Of a DNA stretch of 64,000 nucleotides, positions 47,285 through 55,996 are shown piece after piece. Under the pieces are notes generated by a model. The model was not told the DNA's origin. It was given only the letters and a program-made list of their open reading frames with translations, and made no database searches. Position numbers and translations under genes: made by a program. The stretch covers positions 81,658 through 145,657 of the forward strand of contig NZ_JALAZE010000007.1 in assembly GCF_022809095.1 (NCBI RefSeq). Reading direction: 5' to 3'. How positions within the stretch are numbered: the stretch's first letter is position 1; the number at the start of each line of letters is the position of its first letter. The DNA is from Bacillus kexueae (GTDB taxonomy: Bacteria; Bacillota; Bacilli; Bacillales; Aeribacillaceae).

Positions 47285-48685
47285 TTATATTGCTCGAAAA
47301 ATTTTTATTCTATTTAGAACTAATCGATCAATTACATACACAACGATTATCGAAATTCCGACGAGTGGCATTAGCACTCCTAGCAATAGCATGATGACAA
47401 ATACTCCCCGTTCGATGTTCCTGTTTCCTGCTTTTTTTGGAATACCTAAACTTCCTTTAGGCTTTCGTTTTTTCCACATAACAAAGGAACTATAGGAAAT
47501 AACAATTAATCCCATACAAGCAATTAGACCCAAAATTTGATTAAGCATACCAAACAGCCGTCCCTCATGGAAAGCAATCCCAAGTGTGATTATTTTCGCC
47601 ATCCATCCATAATCTTGAAATCGAACATCACTTAAGACTGCACCACTATATTGATCGATATGCAACGTTGCATTATGTCCAGGGACTGTGTGTGACGTTG
47701 AAATCGTGTAAACCCCTTTTTCTCCTTCTGGCATAGAAATAGTGTATGGCTTTTGTATCGTTTGTTGCTCTGCTATGTGTGCTACATCATCGATTGAGAT
47801 AGGTTGATTCCCTAATTGTGTTGAGATTGGCACAGGTAAATTTTCCGCCGCCCATGGCACATCCTCAGCTACGTCTTTCGTCTTCAATGAAGATTCTGGC
47901 TTTTCCCCAAAACTAAAAGCATACTTTGGATAACCTGAGTTTGTTTCCGTCGCTAGGCGGTTTATTTGTTCACCCATTACACCTGTCCAAGGTAGTCCTG
48001 TTAATATCAGTATTAAAATCATTCCTGAAAGCCAAAATGCCGGAACAGCATGAAGGTCTCGCCAAAAAGTGCGACCACGTTTATGAAGACGAGGTAACAG
48101 TGTTCCCCACACATCTTTTTTCTTTCTTGGCCACCATATAAATAACCCTGTAAGTAAGAGAATAACGGCCCAACATGCTGCTAGCTCAACTATACGATTG
48201 GCAAATGTTCCACCTACAACTAGCTCACTATGGAGCTTAACAATTGTGTTCATAAATTGCTCTTCTTTTGACAATGTGCCATTTATTTCTCCAGTGTAAG
48301 GATTGATAAAGACATAGTTCATTTTCCCTTCTACTAGCACTCCAACTTGGGTCGTACGTTCAGGACTGTCATACGTTTTAATAGATGTAATCACTCCATT
48401 GGAATATACTTCTTTTACCTTCTCAATCTGTAAGTCATATGCTAACTTTTCTTCCCCTATTTCCTTCACTTCATACAAATCTTTATAAAGTACACCCTCT
48501 ATTTGAGGTTTAAACAAGTAAATGGCACCACTTATGGCTAGAATAATAAGAAATGGTGCAAAAATAATTCCTGCATAAAAGTGCCAGCGCCACATTGTTT
48601 GATATAAGGCAGTATTTCTACTTTTATTTAATTCCTGCATACTTAATTGTTCTTGAGACGCCTGAGCTTGTTTCCCTAGTTCCAC
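47285..48685 (-). CDS. PepSY-associated TM protein, possible membrane ferric reductase
   Basis: A 466-residue membrane protein of the PepSY_TM family: helix near residue 30-50 (WRWHFYAGIIFAPFLIILA), a PepSY domain, helices around 165-185, FWRDLHAVPAFWLSGMILIL, a second PepSY-like region and C-terminal helices. Conserved histidines in the helices (WHFYAG, KLHSELVVGG, DLHAVPAF, FHEGRLFG) could bind heme. GTG start at 48685 after AAAGGAGG; the frame to 48784 overlaps the divergent promoter. Relatives reduce siderophore-bound iron. Divergent two-component genes probably control it. Confidence 0.82.
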   Translation of the reverse strand: MELGKQAQASQEQLSMQELNKSRNTALYQTMWRWHFYAGIIFAPFLIILAISGAIYLFKPQIEGVLYKDLYEVKEIGEEKLAYDLQIEKVKEVYSNGVITSIKTYDSPERTTQVGVLVEGKMNYVFINPYTGEINGTLSKEEQFMNTIVKLHSELVVGGTFANRIVELAACWAVILLLTGLFIWWPRKKKDVWGTLLPRLHKRGRTFWRDLHAVPAFWLSGMILILILTGLPWTGVMGEQINRLATETNSGYPKYAFSFGEKPESSLKTKDVAEDVPWAAENLPVPISTQLGNQPISIDDVAHIAEQQTIQKPYTISMPEGEKGVYTISTSHTVPGHNATLHIDQYSGAVLSDVRFQDYGWMAKIITLGIAFHEGRLFGMLNQILGLIACMGLIVISYSSFVMWKKRKPKGSLGIPKKAGNRNIERGVFVIMLLLGVLMPLVGISIIVVYVIDRLVLNRIKIFRAI

Positions 48686-48843
48686 CTTTGACTCCTCCTT
48701 TATTTGTCTCGATTCATTTTGATTATAGAGACCAATTGTGAAAAAAGATTGATGGGAAGAAAAAAGTGCGTATTGTTCAAACAAACTTCAAAATTTCTAC
48801 TTATAATAGAGATAGATTTCGTAGCAAAGGAGACGCGAAAACA

Positions 48844-49530
48844 TTGAACGGATATAAAGTATTAATTGTAGACGATGAAGACGCGATGCGCGAATTAATT
48901 CGCTCGTATGTACAGCGAGCTGGCTACACATGCATAGAAGCAGAAGATGGTATGGCAGCCTTAGAAGCGATTAAGCGGGAACAACCTCACCTTGCTATTG
49001 TAGACATTATGATGCCCTTTATGGATGGAATCACATTAGTACAAGAAATGCGTCAATATTTTCAATATGATACACCCGTCATTTTCCTAACAGCAAAAGG
49101 GGATGACGAAGATATCGTCCACGGGCTAAAAATCGGAGGGGACGATTACATGGTGAAGCCCTTTAACCCTGGAGAGCTTCTTGCCCGAATAGAATCTATC
49201 TTGCGCCGTACTACCGGAAGTCACGCTCATCGAATGCTAGAAGTTCACGGACCTCTTCATTTTGATTTATCCGGTCGAGTTGTATATGCCCAAGATGAAA
49301 AATTGCCATTTACCCAAAAAGAATTCGACCTCCTACTATTTCTAGCTAAAAACAAAGGGAAAGTATTTAAACGAAGCCAACTCCTTGACGAAATATGGGG
49401 GCCAGCATACGAAGGAAGTGAACGAACGGTAGATACCCATATTAAAACGGTTCGACTAAAGTTAAAGGCGTATAATTATCTCATCGAAACAGTATGGGGA
49501 CTCGGCTATAAATTTGAGGTAAAACAATGA
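48844..49530 (+). CDS. OmpR/PhoB-family response regulator
   Basis: A 228-residue regulator: receiver domain with D10, D11, phosphorylation site D54 (VDIMMP), T83 and K105, then a winged-helix DNA-binding domain (FTQKEFDLLLFLAKN, RTVDTHIKTVRLKL). TTG start at 48844 after AAAGGAG; the open frame from 48766 lies over the promoter TATAAT near 48802. Its stop overlaps the kinase start by 4 bases (ATGA). Divergent from the PepSY gene, a likely target. Confidence 0.88.
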   Translation: MNGYKVLIVDDEDAMRELIRSYVQRAGYTCIEAEDGMAALEAIKREQPHLAIVDIMMPFMDGITLVQEMRQYFQYDTPVIFLTAKGDDEDIVHGLKIGGDDYMVKPFNPGELLARIESILRRTTGSHAHRMLEVHGPLHFDLSGRVVYAQDEKLPFTQKEFDLLLFLAKNKGKVFKRSQLLDEIWGPAYEGSERTVDTHIKTVRLKLKAYNYLIETVWGLGYKFEVKQ

Positions 49531-50921
49531 AGCGTTCGATAACAATCAGTCGAAAAGTACTTTTCGTTTTCCTCTTAAGCTTTATCATTTCTATCTTGTT
49601 TTGTTCAATGTTCATTCATTTCCTATATAAGGATTTATATATTGATAGCATTAAAGAACAGCTACTATATGAGGGTGAACAGACAGCATCACACTTTCAC
49701 TACGGGAGTTTAACAGAAGAGATTCGAGAAAAAATTGCTTGGTATAATGCCATCAGTCCTTATGAAATTATAGCGGTAGATGAATTGGAGCAACTCGATC
49801 AATACTTTCCGTATCAAGTGAATTATAGTGAACTTATTCATCCGGAAGATGAAAAACTTTTATTAAGCGGGCAATATGTTATGAAAGAGGGGTATGTAAA
49901 AGAGTTTCAGCGGAACATTGTGGGAGCTATTTATCCGATTATCCAATATGAGAAACTTATCGGATTTATCTACATTTATGTTCCTGTCGGTGAGATACCC
50001 GAAGTGTTCAGTAAAGGAATCCCCCTTCTCGTCTTTTTTGGAACAATCTTTTTCCTAATTCTCTTTTTAATTATTAATTATTTTGTTCATTCCATCTTCC
50101 GACCGCTCAATGAGATTAGAGCTGTGGCTAAAAAAGTAGGAAAAGGCGATTTTTCTCATCGTGTCCACGTAGATACAGCAGATGAAATCGGAGAATTAGC
50201 AGCGACATTTAATAAGATGACGGCTTCTCTCGAGGAACAAGACATTCGCAAAAGGGAATTTTTATCGAATGTCGCTCATGAACTTCGAACTCCCTTAACG
50301 TATATTGGCGGCTATTCTAAACTTTTAATCGAGAATGAATTTACATCAGAAAAGGAACAGAAACGTCACTTACTTCGCATTGAAAAAGAAGCAAAGCGCA
50401 TGCAAAAGCTAATTCAGGATTTATTACAGTTAAACCGAATAGAAGAAAAAGATTTTGCCATTCAAAAGGAACCTATCGCTTTCGCACAATTTATCTTTGA
50501 CTCTCTTGATTTATTTACAGCGTCAATTAATGAAAAGCAGATGACCATCCAGACAGACTTAGATGATGAGGTCATCATAATGGGAGATCCTCTCCGCTTG
50601 CAGCAAGTGATATACAATGTGGTCGATAATGCAATTAAATATTCCAATAAGGGTGGTATTATTCGAATACAATTACGACGAAAAGGAGAAAAAGCTATCC
50701 TATCCATCGTCGACTACGGAATTGGTATACCTGCAGAAGACCTTCATCGAATTGGGGAAAGATTTTATCGAACAGATAAATCGAGATCTAGAAAGACAGG
50801 CGGCACCGGGTTAGGGCTTTCCATCGTAAAAAGCTTAATGAATCTTCACGATGGAACGATGGACATAACGAGTGAGGAAGGAAAAGGTACAACGGTTCAT
50901 TTAACCTTTCCTATCATTTAG
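49527..50921 (+). CDS. Sensor histidine kinase
   Basis: A 464-residue membrane kinase. Helix 1 is at about 11-33, an extracellular sensor of about 130 residues follows, helix 2 is at about 165-190, then HAMP, the dimerisation domain with H251 (FLSNVAHELRTPL), and an ATPase domain with N-box VVDNAIKYS, G1 DYGIGIP and G2 GGTGLGLSI. Partner of the preceding regulator by 4-base overlap. The signal is unknown; the PepSY neighbour suggests iron, heme or envelope stress. Confidence 0.9.
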   Translation: MKRSITISRKVLFVFLLSFIISILFCSMFIHFLYKDLYIDSIKEQLLYEGEQTASHFHYGSLTEEIREKIAWYNAISPYEIIAVDELEQLDQYFPYQVNYSELIHPEDEKLLLSGQYVMKEGYVKEFQRNIVGAIYPIIQYEKLIGFIYIYVPVGEIPEVFSKGIPLLVFFGTIFFLILFLIINYFVHSIFRPLNEIRAVAKKVGKGDFSHRVHVDTADEIGELAATFNKMTASLEEQDIRKREFLSNVAHELRTPLTYIGGYSKLLIENEFTSEKEQKRHLLRIEKEAKRMQKLIQDLLQLNRIEEKDFAIQKEPIAFAQFIFDSLDLFTASINEKQMTIQTDLDDEVIIMGDPLRLQQVIYNVVDNAIKYSNKGGIIRIQLRRKGEKAILSIVDYGIGIPAEDLHRIGERFYRTDKSRSRKTGGTGLGLSIVKSLMNLHDGTMDITSEEGKGTTVHLTFPII

Positions 50922-51041
50922 GACCTAACTTCGCTCACATTCGCAAAGTATAACTATTTGCCTACGACACGATTTAAACTTCCTAAGAGGAATGTAGAAA
51001 AATGGACATTCCAACCGGTAACATTTGTCCAGCTAATAGAT

Positions 51042-51070
51042 TTGCTTGCTGCATCAAATCATACTAAAAT
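51042..51070 (+). promoter_or_regulatory. SigA-type promoter of the ArsR-family gene
   Basis: TTGCTT, a 17-base spacer, TAAAAT. The predicted start point is at the ATG itself (51078), implying a leaderless message. Confidence 0.6.
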
Positions 51071-51077
51071 AGATACT

Positions 51078-51395
51078 ATGAAAACTCCATATCATCCACC
51101 AATTGATAGCATCCCTTTCACGAGGGTTTTACATGCACTAAGTGAACCAAATCGGTTGAAGATAATTCGATGTTTACATGAAAACATCGAAAATAATTGT
51201 ACCGCCTATACGATTAAACTAGACTTACCAAAGTCTACAGTCTCTCACCACATTAAAGTGTTGCGAGAAGCTGGTTTAATACAGGCGAGGATTGATGGAA
51301 AGGAGCATTATTATTCATTGAGAAAAGAGGAAGTGGAAAATCGCTTCCCTGGGCTACTTTCAGCCGTCGTCAATGTGAAAGAAGAAGATTTATAA
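51078..51395 (+). CDS. ArsR-family transcription regulator
   Basis: A 105-residue winged-helix repressor (ALSEPNRLKIIRCL, LPKSTVSHHIKVLREAGLI, GKEHYYSLR). No metal-binding cysteine motif of ArsR or SmtB is seen, so a non-metal signal is likely. The ATG at 51078 has no Shine-Dalgarno but lies 7 bases after a -10 box. The frame runs back to 50958 without family resemblance. It precedes a quinone-reductase-like gene that it may control. Confidence 0.8.
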   Translation: MKTPYHPPIDSIPFTRVLHALSEPNRLKIIRCLHENIENNCTAYTIKLDLPKSTVSHHIKVLREAGLIQARIDGKEHYYSLRKEEVENRFPGLLSAVVNVKEEDL

Positions 51396-51443
51396 ACAGT
51401 GTTAGAAGGTTGGCTACTTCAATCCTTCTAACACTGTTTTTTA
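51394..51443 (+). terminator. Intrinsic terminator of the ArsR-family gene
   Basis: AACAGTGTTAGAAGG and CCTTCTAACACTGTT form a 15-bp stem, then TTTTATTTT. Confidence 0.93.
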
Positions 51444-51558
51444 TTTTCACCTTTATGTTCTTTTACTTAAATCAATCGAAAATATCTTTTGATAAACAGG
51501 TCAAAGTCATGATAAAAATTGACGATAGAGCGCATCATATTAGAGGTGACCATTTGAA

Positions 51559-51610
51559 TTGAAATTTAAAAAACAGGATGATATAATTCTATTGTTCAAT
51601 AATTATAGAA
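51559..51610 (+). promoter_or_regulatory. Promoter and candidate operator of the MdaB-like gene
   Basis: TTGAAA, a 17-base spacer, TATAAT (51559-51587). Overlapping the start region is TTCTAT ... ATAGAA (51587-51610), a partial inverted repeat that could bind the upstream ArsR-type regulator. Confidence 0.6.
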
Positions 51611-51635
51611 CTATAAAACATTGGAGGAATATACA

Positions 51636-52190
51636 ATGAAAAATATTTTAATTATTAATGGGCATGAGTACTATGATTTTGCTAAGGGTGAGCTTAATAA
51701 AACGTTATTTCATGAAATGGTAGCAACGTTATCCCAAAAATATGAAGTGAAAACAACCGTCGTTCAAGAAGGATATGATGTAAAAGAAGAACAAGAAAAA
51801 TTCAAATGTGCGGATGTTGTCATTTATCAAACACCGATGTATTGGTTCTCCCTTCCAGCTCTATTTAAAAAATATATTGATGAAGTATATGAGTACGGCG
51901 TATTTTTCGGTGGACCTGAGAGTCAATACGGTGAGGGCGGATTAATGAAAGGTAAAAAATATATGTTTTCAACAACTTGGAATGCACCTGCTTACGCATT
52001 TAACGATGAGGCTACTTTCTTTAAAGGAGAGGACATCGAAGGAGCACTTGCTCACCTTCATAACATGCAAAGATATGTTGGCATGGAACCATTAAAAAGC
52101 TTTAGTGTACATGATGTCATTAAAAATCCACAGGTTGATACGTTTATCGAGCAATTACACTCACACCTTAAAAATGTATTTAACGTATAA
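51636..52190 (+). CDS. MdaB-like NAD(P)H quinone oxidoreductase
   Basis: A 184-residue flavodoxin-fold oxidoreductase of the MdaB/Kef-accessory type. The FMN/FAD loop IINGHEYYDFAKGELN, QTPMYWFSLPALFKKYIDEVYEYG and STTWNAPAYAF match the family, which reduces quinones by two electrons. ATG at 51636 with GGAGG upstream. It has its own promoter and terminator and follows an ArsR-type regulator, fitting an inducible quinone/electrophile defence. Confidence 0.82.
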   Translation: MKNILIINGHEYYDFAKGELNKTLFHEMVATLSQKYEVKTTVVQEGYDVKEEQEKFKCADVVIYQTPMYWFSLPALFKKYIDEVYEYGVFFGGPESQYGEGGLMKGKKYMFSTTWNAPAYAFNDEATFFKGEDIEGALAHLHNMQRYVGMEPLKSFSVHDVIKNPQVDTFIEQLHSHLKNVFNV

Positions 52191-52201
52191 TGTCTAAGAT
52201 C

Positions 52202-52240
52202 AAAGTTCATCTTCTCTTCATGGAAAGATGAACTTTTTTA
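52202..52240 (+). terminator. Intrinsic terminator of the MdaB-like gene
   Basis: AAAGTTCATCTT and AAGATGAACTTT pair around CTCTTCATGGA, followed by TTTT. Confidence 0.88.
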
Positions 52241-52400
52241 TGTCACGTATATAGAGATACACTAACTATGAAATACGACAACAATCTACATTTAATAATT
52301 AATTGGTCCTGTGTAAAAAGATTTAGATACTCCCTCGATATTTGAAATTTTACACATTTTCTAGCCTTGTCCTATTGTATAATAAAAGAAACGTGAATTC

Positions 52401-53492
52401 ATGGATGTGAAAAAAATGTTTCAAGCTCTTCTATCGAATATCGCTATTTTGCTTTTTATGCATTTATGTATCCAAAGTTTGTATATTAATCAGCAGCTAA
52501 AAGCCATTCAAAAGCCTCTTCTACCTGCTTTACACATACTCATCACCTCAGCCGCTATCATTTCCATGTATTATATGCCTATCTTTTCAGGTGAATATCG
52601 TTTTGATTTGCGTACCATTCCAATGACCTTTATTGCCTTTTTACACGGACCAAAATTTGCGATTCCAACATTGATTGTAACTTCTCTTTGGCGCTTAGGA
52701 CTTGGAGGTCCAGGAGCTGTACCAGGTGTTTTATTCGGATTACTTTTTCCAACCATTATCGCTCTTTCCGTTTATTACTTTGCCCCAGTCAAAAAATTAT
52801 CCTTTTCAGAAGCATTCGTGATTTTCACACTGTTTTGGTTAGCGGGCGATATTCCTATTATTTTCGCATTACCAAACGGGTGGACTGTATTTCAAGAAAT
52901 AGCTCTTACTCGCTTTCTTTCATTTCAAATTGGGGCAATAACCCTTTATTATTTTATTTCATTAACTACAAAACACATGGAGCTCGTCTCTAGGCTCGAA
53001 CAATTTGCAGATCGAGATCCATTAACGGGGTTATACAACATTCGAAAGTTTGTCGAAATCGTTGAAATGAAAAAGCAAGAAAACACTTATATCGCTATGC
53101 TAGATATCGACTTTTTCAAAAATGTAAATGATAATTACGGTCATCAAAATGGGGATAAAGTTCTTTCCGATTTTGCATCCATCTTGAAAACATATAGCAG
53201 AAAAGAAATTGAAATTGGTCGGTACGGTGGAGAAGAATTTATTATGAGTATTTCAGCTCCAAACCCTTTAAAAGCACTTGAATTGGTAAACAATTTGCGT
53301 CAACAAATAGAGGAACATATATTTTATTCTATTGACCAAAAACCTCTCCACACCATTACTGTCTCAATTGGTATTGCTCCTCTTCTCATAAATGAAAGCA
53401 TTGAAGAGTCCATTTACAAGGCAGACCGATGCTTATATCAAGCAAAACTTCAAGGGAGAAACCAAATTGTTAACTCAGACGGGAATACATGA
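52401..53492 (+). CDS. Membrane diguanylate cyclase with LytS-type sensor
   Basis: A 363-residue protein making cyclic di-GMP. About residues 10-195 form a 5TM-LYT (LytS/YhcK-like) membrane sensor with PMTFIAFLHGPKFAIP and GGPGAVPG. The GGDEF domain has DRDPLTGLYNIRKF, DIDFFKNVNDNYGHQNGD and an intact GGEEF. The residues before it, RKEIEIGRY, lack the aspartate of the inhibitory I-site RxxD. The ATG has a weak ribosome site. It stands alone; the 210-base gap before it carries only a TATAAT-like -10 at about 52376. Confidence 0.88.
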   Translation: MDVKKMFQALLSNIAILLFMHLCIQSLYINQQLKAIQKPLLPALHILITSAAIISMYYMPIFSGEYRFDLRTIPMTFIAFLHGPKFAIPTLIVTSLWRLGLGGPGAVPGVLFGLLFPTIIALSVYYFAPVKKLSFSEAFVIFTLFWLAGDIPIIFALPNGWTVFQEIALTRFLSFQIGAITLYYFISLTTKHMELVSRLEQFADRDPLTGLYNIRKFVEIVEMKKQENTYIAMLDIDFFKNVNDNYGHQNGDKVLSDFASILKTYSRKEIEIGRYGGEEFIMSISAPNPLKALELVNNLRQQIEEHIFYSIDQKPLHTITVSIGIAPLLINESIEESIYKADRCLYQAKLQGRNQIVNSDGNT

Positions 53493-53501
53493 GCTAAAAT
53501 G

Positions 53502-53553
53502 AAATGCTCGCAATTTTAGACATAACACTTAATTGTCTATTTTGCGAGCATTT
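53502..53553. terminator. Bidirectional terminator between the cyclase and ABM genes
   Basis: AAATGCTCGC and GCGAGCATTT flank a loop that itself pairs TAGACA with TGTCTA, giving one long hairpin between convergent genes. Confidence 0.85.
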
Positions 53554-53565
53554 AACCATTCTCAT

Positions 53566-53859
53566 TTACGCTTTCCATACTCTTAACTTGAACAAGTCAC
53601 GTTTCTCCACGATTCCCTCTATTTGCTTCCGATATTTTAAATAATGTTCCGATTGAATATGCGCTTCAAGCGCTTCTTCATGTTCCCATATTTCATAAAA
53701 AACAAACGTACGAGGGTCTGTATCATGTACATGTAAGGTGTATTGAATACACCCTTGTTCTGCCCGCGAAAGAGGAACGATTGATTTCATCACTTGAAAC
53801 AACGCTTCTTCTTTTCCTTCTTTCGCTCGTAAAATGGCATTTATAACAATATTCTTCAC
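53566..53859 (-). CDS. Antibiotic biosynthesis monooxygenase (ABM) domain protein
   Basis: A 97-residue single-domain ABM protein (ferredoxin-like fold): VINAILRAKEGKEEAL, QGCIQYTLHVHDTDP, FVFYEIWEHEEALEAHIQSEHYL. Members act as quinol monooxygenases (YgiN) or heme-degrading enzymes. The context of redox proteins favours the quinol type. GTG start after AGGAGG. Confidence 0.83.
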   Translation of the reverse strand: MKNIVINAILRAKEGKEEALFQVMKSIVPLSRAEQGCIQYTLHVHDTDPRTFVFYEIWEHEEALEAHIQSEHYLKYRKQIEGIVEKRDLFKLRVWKA

Positions 53860-53921
53860 TAAGTGTTCCTCCTGTATATAGACAGTCAGAGTGGCTGTCT
53901 AAACGTAAAGTCTTTTTCTTC

Positions 53922-54021
53922 AGTGGCGGACGCTTTCCTCAGGAGACGACCGCCACCTATCTTTCATTCAAGTGTAGTTCTCTTTTTCTCCGCTTACACC
54001 ATTTATTAAACCTTTCAACAG
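53922..54021 (+). repeat. Interspersed repeat B, copy at 53.9 kb
   Basis: GTGGCGG and CCGCCAC bound a hairpin (GTGGCGGACGCTTTCC ... GACCGCCACC), followed by CTTTCATTCA and a T/C-rich arm to about 54020. About 100 bases align with 63420-63538. It lies between the ABM and DJ-1 genes, both leftward. Confidence 0.7.
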
Positions 54022-54033
54022 TTCCTCTTCAAA

Positions 54034-54693
54034 CTAGCCCAATTGTTTTACTACTTCTTGCGCAACACGAACAGTTGATTGTGGATTTTGGCCAGTAATT
54101 AGTTTTCCATCCACTTCACAATGATCTGCCCATTTTTCAGCCGCTACGAATTGAGCTCCTAATTCACGTAAACGTGTTTCTAACATAAAAGGCATGAAGC
54201 GATCAAGTGTCGTTGCTCTTTCCTCTTCATCCGTAAATGAAGTAACCGTCTTTCCTTTTACGAGAGGTGTCCCATCGGATAATGTTACACCAACTAAACC
54301 AGCAGGACCGTGACACACAGCAGCTACTACTTTATTGGATTCATAAAAATCTCGAATTAACGCCTGAAGCTTCCGGTTATCTGGGAAGTCAAACATCGTA
54401 CCATGTCCCCCCGGTAAGAAAATCGCATCGTATGCTTCATGTGATTCAATATCCTCAAGTTTCACCGTATCTTCTAAATAAACGGCCGTATCTAAGATTT
54501 CTTGCTCTATCTCACCAAGGCTGCGCTCATCGATAGGGGCTTTTCCTCCTTTTGGACTTGCCACCGTAATCTCATATCCTAACTTCTTAAATTCAATAAA
54601 TGGTTCCGCGAATTCGGAGAGCCATAATCCTGTTGAATGTTCTTGATCCATCTTTCTTGCCGTTGTTACGACCATTAAAATATGCTTTGCCAT
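54034..54693 (-). CDS. DJ-1/PfpI family protein (Hsp31-like)
   Basis: A 219-residue protein with the nucleophile elbow AAVCHGPAGL (C127, H128) and the glutamate E27 (WLSEFAEP) of class I glutamine-amidotransferase-like DJ-1 proteins. The length and insertions fit the Hsp31/YajL-type group with methylglyoxalase or chaperone activity. GAGGAGG precedes the ATG. Likely part of the aldehyde/electrophile defence seen around it. Confidence 0.87.
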   Translation of the reverse strand: MAKHILMVVTTARKMDQEHSTGLWLSEFAEPFIEFKKLGYEITVASPKGGKAPIDERSLGEIEQEILDTAVYLEDTVKLEDIESHEAYDAIFLPGGHGTMFDFPDNRKLQALIRDFYESNKVVAAVCHGPAGLVGVTLSDGTPLVKGKTVTSFTDEEERATTLDRFMPFMLETRLRELGAQFVAAEKWADHCEVDGKLITGQNPQSTVRVAQEVVKQLG

Positions 54694-55096
54694 AAAAATT
54701 CCTCCTCTGAAAGTGGATTCATTTATAGTGTAAAAGGTAAATTGATATAAAACAAATTACAAAAATTAATACTATCTATAAATTTATTTATATTACCTTT
54801 ATAGTTATCCCCCCTTTCATTTTAAATTGTAAGTAACTGCGTAAAAGTAATAGTTACGGGTCGTTTAGACAATTATGAACTGCTATATTCCTTTCGATTC
54901 ATAAAACCCTTACCCTCTTTAGCTTTTCGTAAACGGTATATGTTTTGATACTATAAAACAAAATTGTGCGTACTTCTCAAAAAATATCTTTCGGATTATG
55001 ATTGGCTTGTAGTTAAAACAACTCATTAACGGATGGTTTACTTCCGTCTTAGTACCATAAAGGTTTAACAACTCAGAATAAAAGGAGAGAATTACT
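54694..55096. other. Divergent promoter region between DJ-1 and nitroreductase genes
   Basis: No gene seen. Very AT-rich around 54740-54810 (TAATACTATCTATAAATTTA), where promoters of the leftward DJ-1 gene should be. AAAGGAGAG for the rightward gene lies at 55082. No clear operator was identified. Confidence 0.45.
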
Positions 55097-55783
55097 ATGA
55101 CAACAGTAAAAAATATCGAGGAGAAAAAACAGGAAATTTTAGAAGCATTCAGCTTCCGCCACGCTTGCAAAGAATTTGATGAAAATCAAAAAATTTCAGA
55201 CAGTGATTTTGAATTTATTTTAGAAACAGGTCGTATGTCTCCATCTTCTTTCGGATATGAGCCGTGGAAATTCGTTGTGATTCAAAACCAAGAACTACGT
55301 GAGAAGCTATTACCGGTTGCTTGGGGAGCACAAGGACAGTTAAAAACAGCAAGTCATTTCGTCTTAGTTCTTTCGCGTAACATAAAAGACATGCATTTTG
55401 ATTCTGAATACATTAAATATATGATGAATGATGTGATGGAGATTCCTGAAGAAGGACAAAAAATGCGATATGAATTCTATAAAAAATTCCAAGAATCTGA
55501 TTTCAATTTATTAGAATCCGACCGCGCCGTATTTGAATGGGCTTCAAGACAATCATACATCGCTTTAGGAAACATGATGACAAGTGCCGCTCAAATCGGA
55601 ATTGATTCATGCCCAATTGAAGGATTCGACAAGGAAAAAGTTGAAGCTATTTTAAAAGAAGAAGGAATTATTGCGGATAACTTTGAACTATCAGTAATGG
55701 CTGCTTTCGGGTATCGTAAAGGAGCACCGATGTTTGCAAAAACACGTAAACAAATGAACGAAATTGTTGAATGGGTAAAATAA
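55097..55783 (+). CDS. yfkO: NAD(P)H-dependent nitroreductase (YfkO-like)
   Basis: A 228-residue FMN oxidoreductase of the nitroreductase family. SFRHACKEFDENQKISDSDFEFILETGRMSPSS, split across FMN-binding residues, and SAAQIGIDSCPIEGF match B. subtilis YfkO closely. It reduces nitro compounds and quinones with NAD(P)H. AAAGGAGAG precedes the ATG. It is convergent with an HxlR-type regulator gene that may sense its substrate. Repeat A copy 6 starts 12 bases after its stop. Confidence 0.87.
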   Translation: MTTVKNIEEKKQEILEAFSFRHACKEFDENQKISDSDFEFILETGRMSPSSFGYEPWKFVVIQNQELREKLLPVAWGAQGQLKTASHFVLVLSRNIKDMHFDSEYIKYMMNDVMEIPEEGQKMRYEFYKKFQESDFNLLESDRAVFEWASRQSYIALGNMMTSAAQIGIDSCPIEGFDKEKVEAILKEEGIIADNFELSVMAAFGYRKGAPMFAKTRKQMNEIVEWVK

Positions 55784-55793
55784 CAAATTCATT

Positions 55794-55963
55794 TAAGAAA
55801 AGCGCAAGTCCTTAGGCGAAGGGCGCTGTGGGACCTGCGCGGAGGCTTCCGTCGCCACAACAGGGCCGAAGCGACCCGAGCTGATGGCGCTTGGAGCTAG
55901 ACACCAAAAAAGCTGTAAAGAGAATACTTTAACACTTTATTGAACTTAAACTTTCTGTAACAA
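55794..55963 (+). repeat. Interspersed repeat A, copy 6 (short form)
   Basis: Begins TTAAGAAAAGCGCAAGTCC, so one of the two AGCGCAA units at the left end is missing; the core and tail are otherwise complete. It lies between convergent yfkO and hxlR-like genes. Confidence 0.92.
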
Positions 55964-55996
55964 TAAAAAAGGAATGGGAAAATCCCATTCCTTTAC
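55964..55996 (-). terminator. Intrinsic terminator of the HxlR-family gene
   Basis: AAAGGAATGGGA and TCCCATTCCTTTTTT pair around TTT on the minus strand, beginning at the stop codon. Confidence 0.88.
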
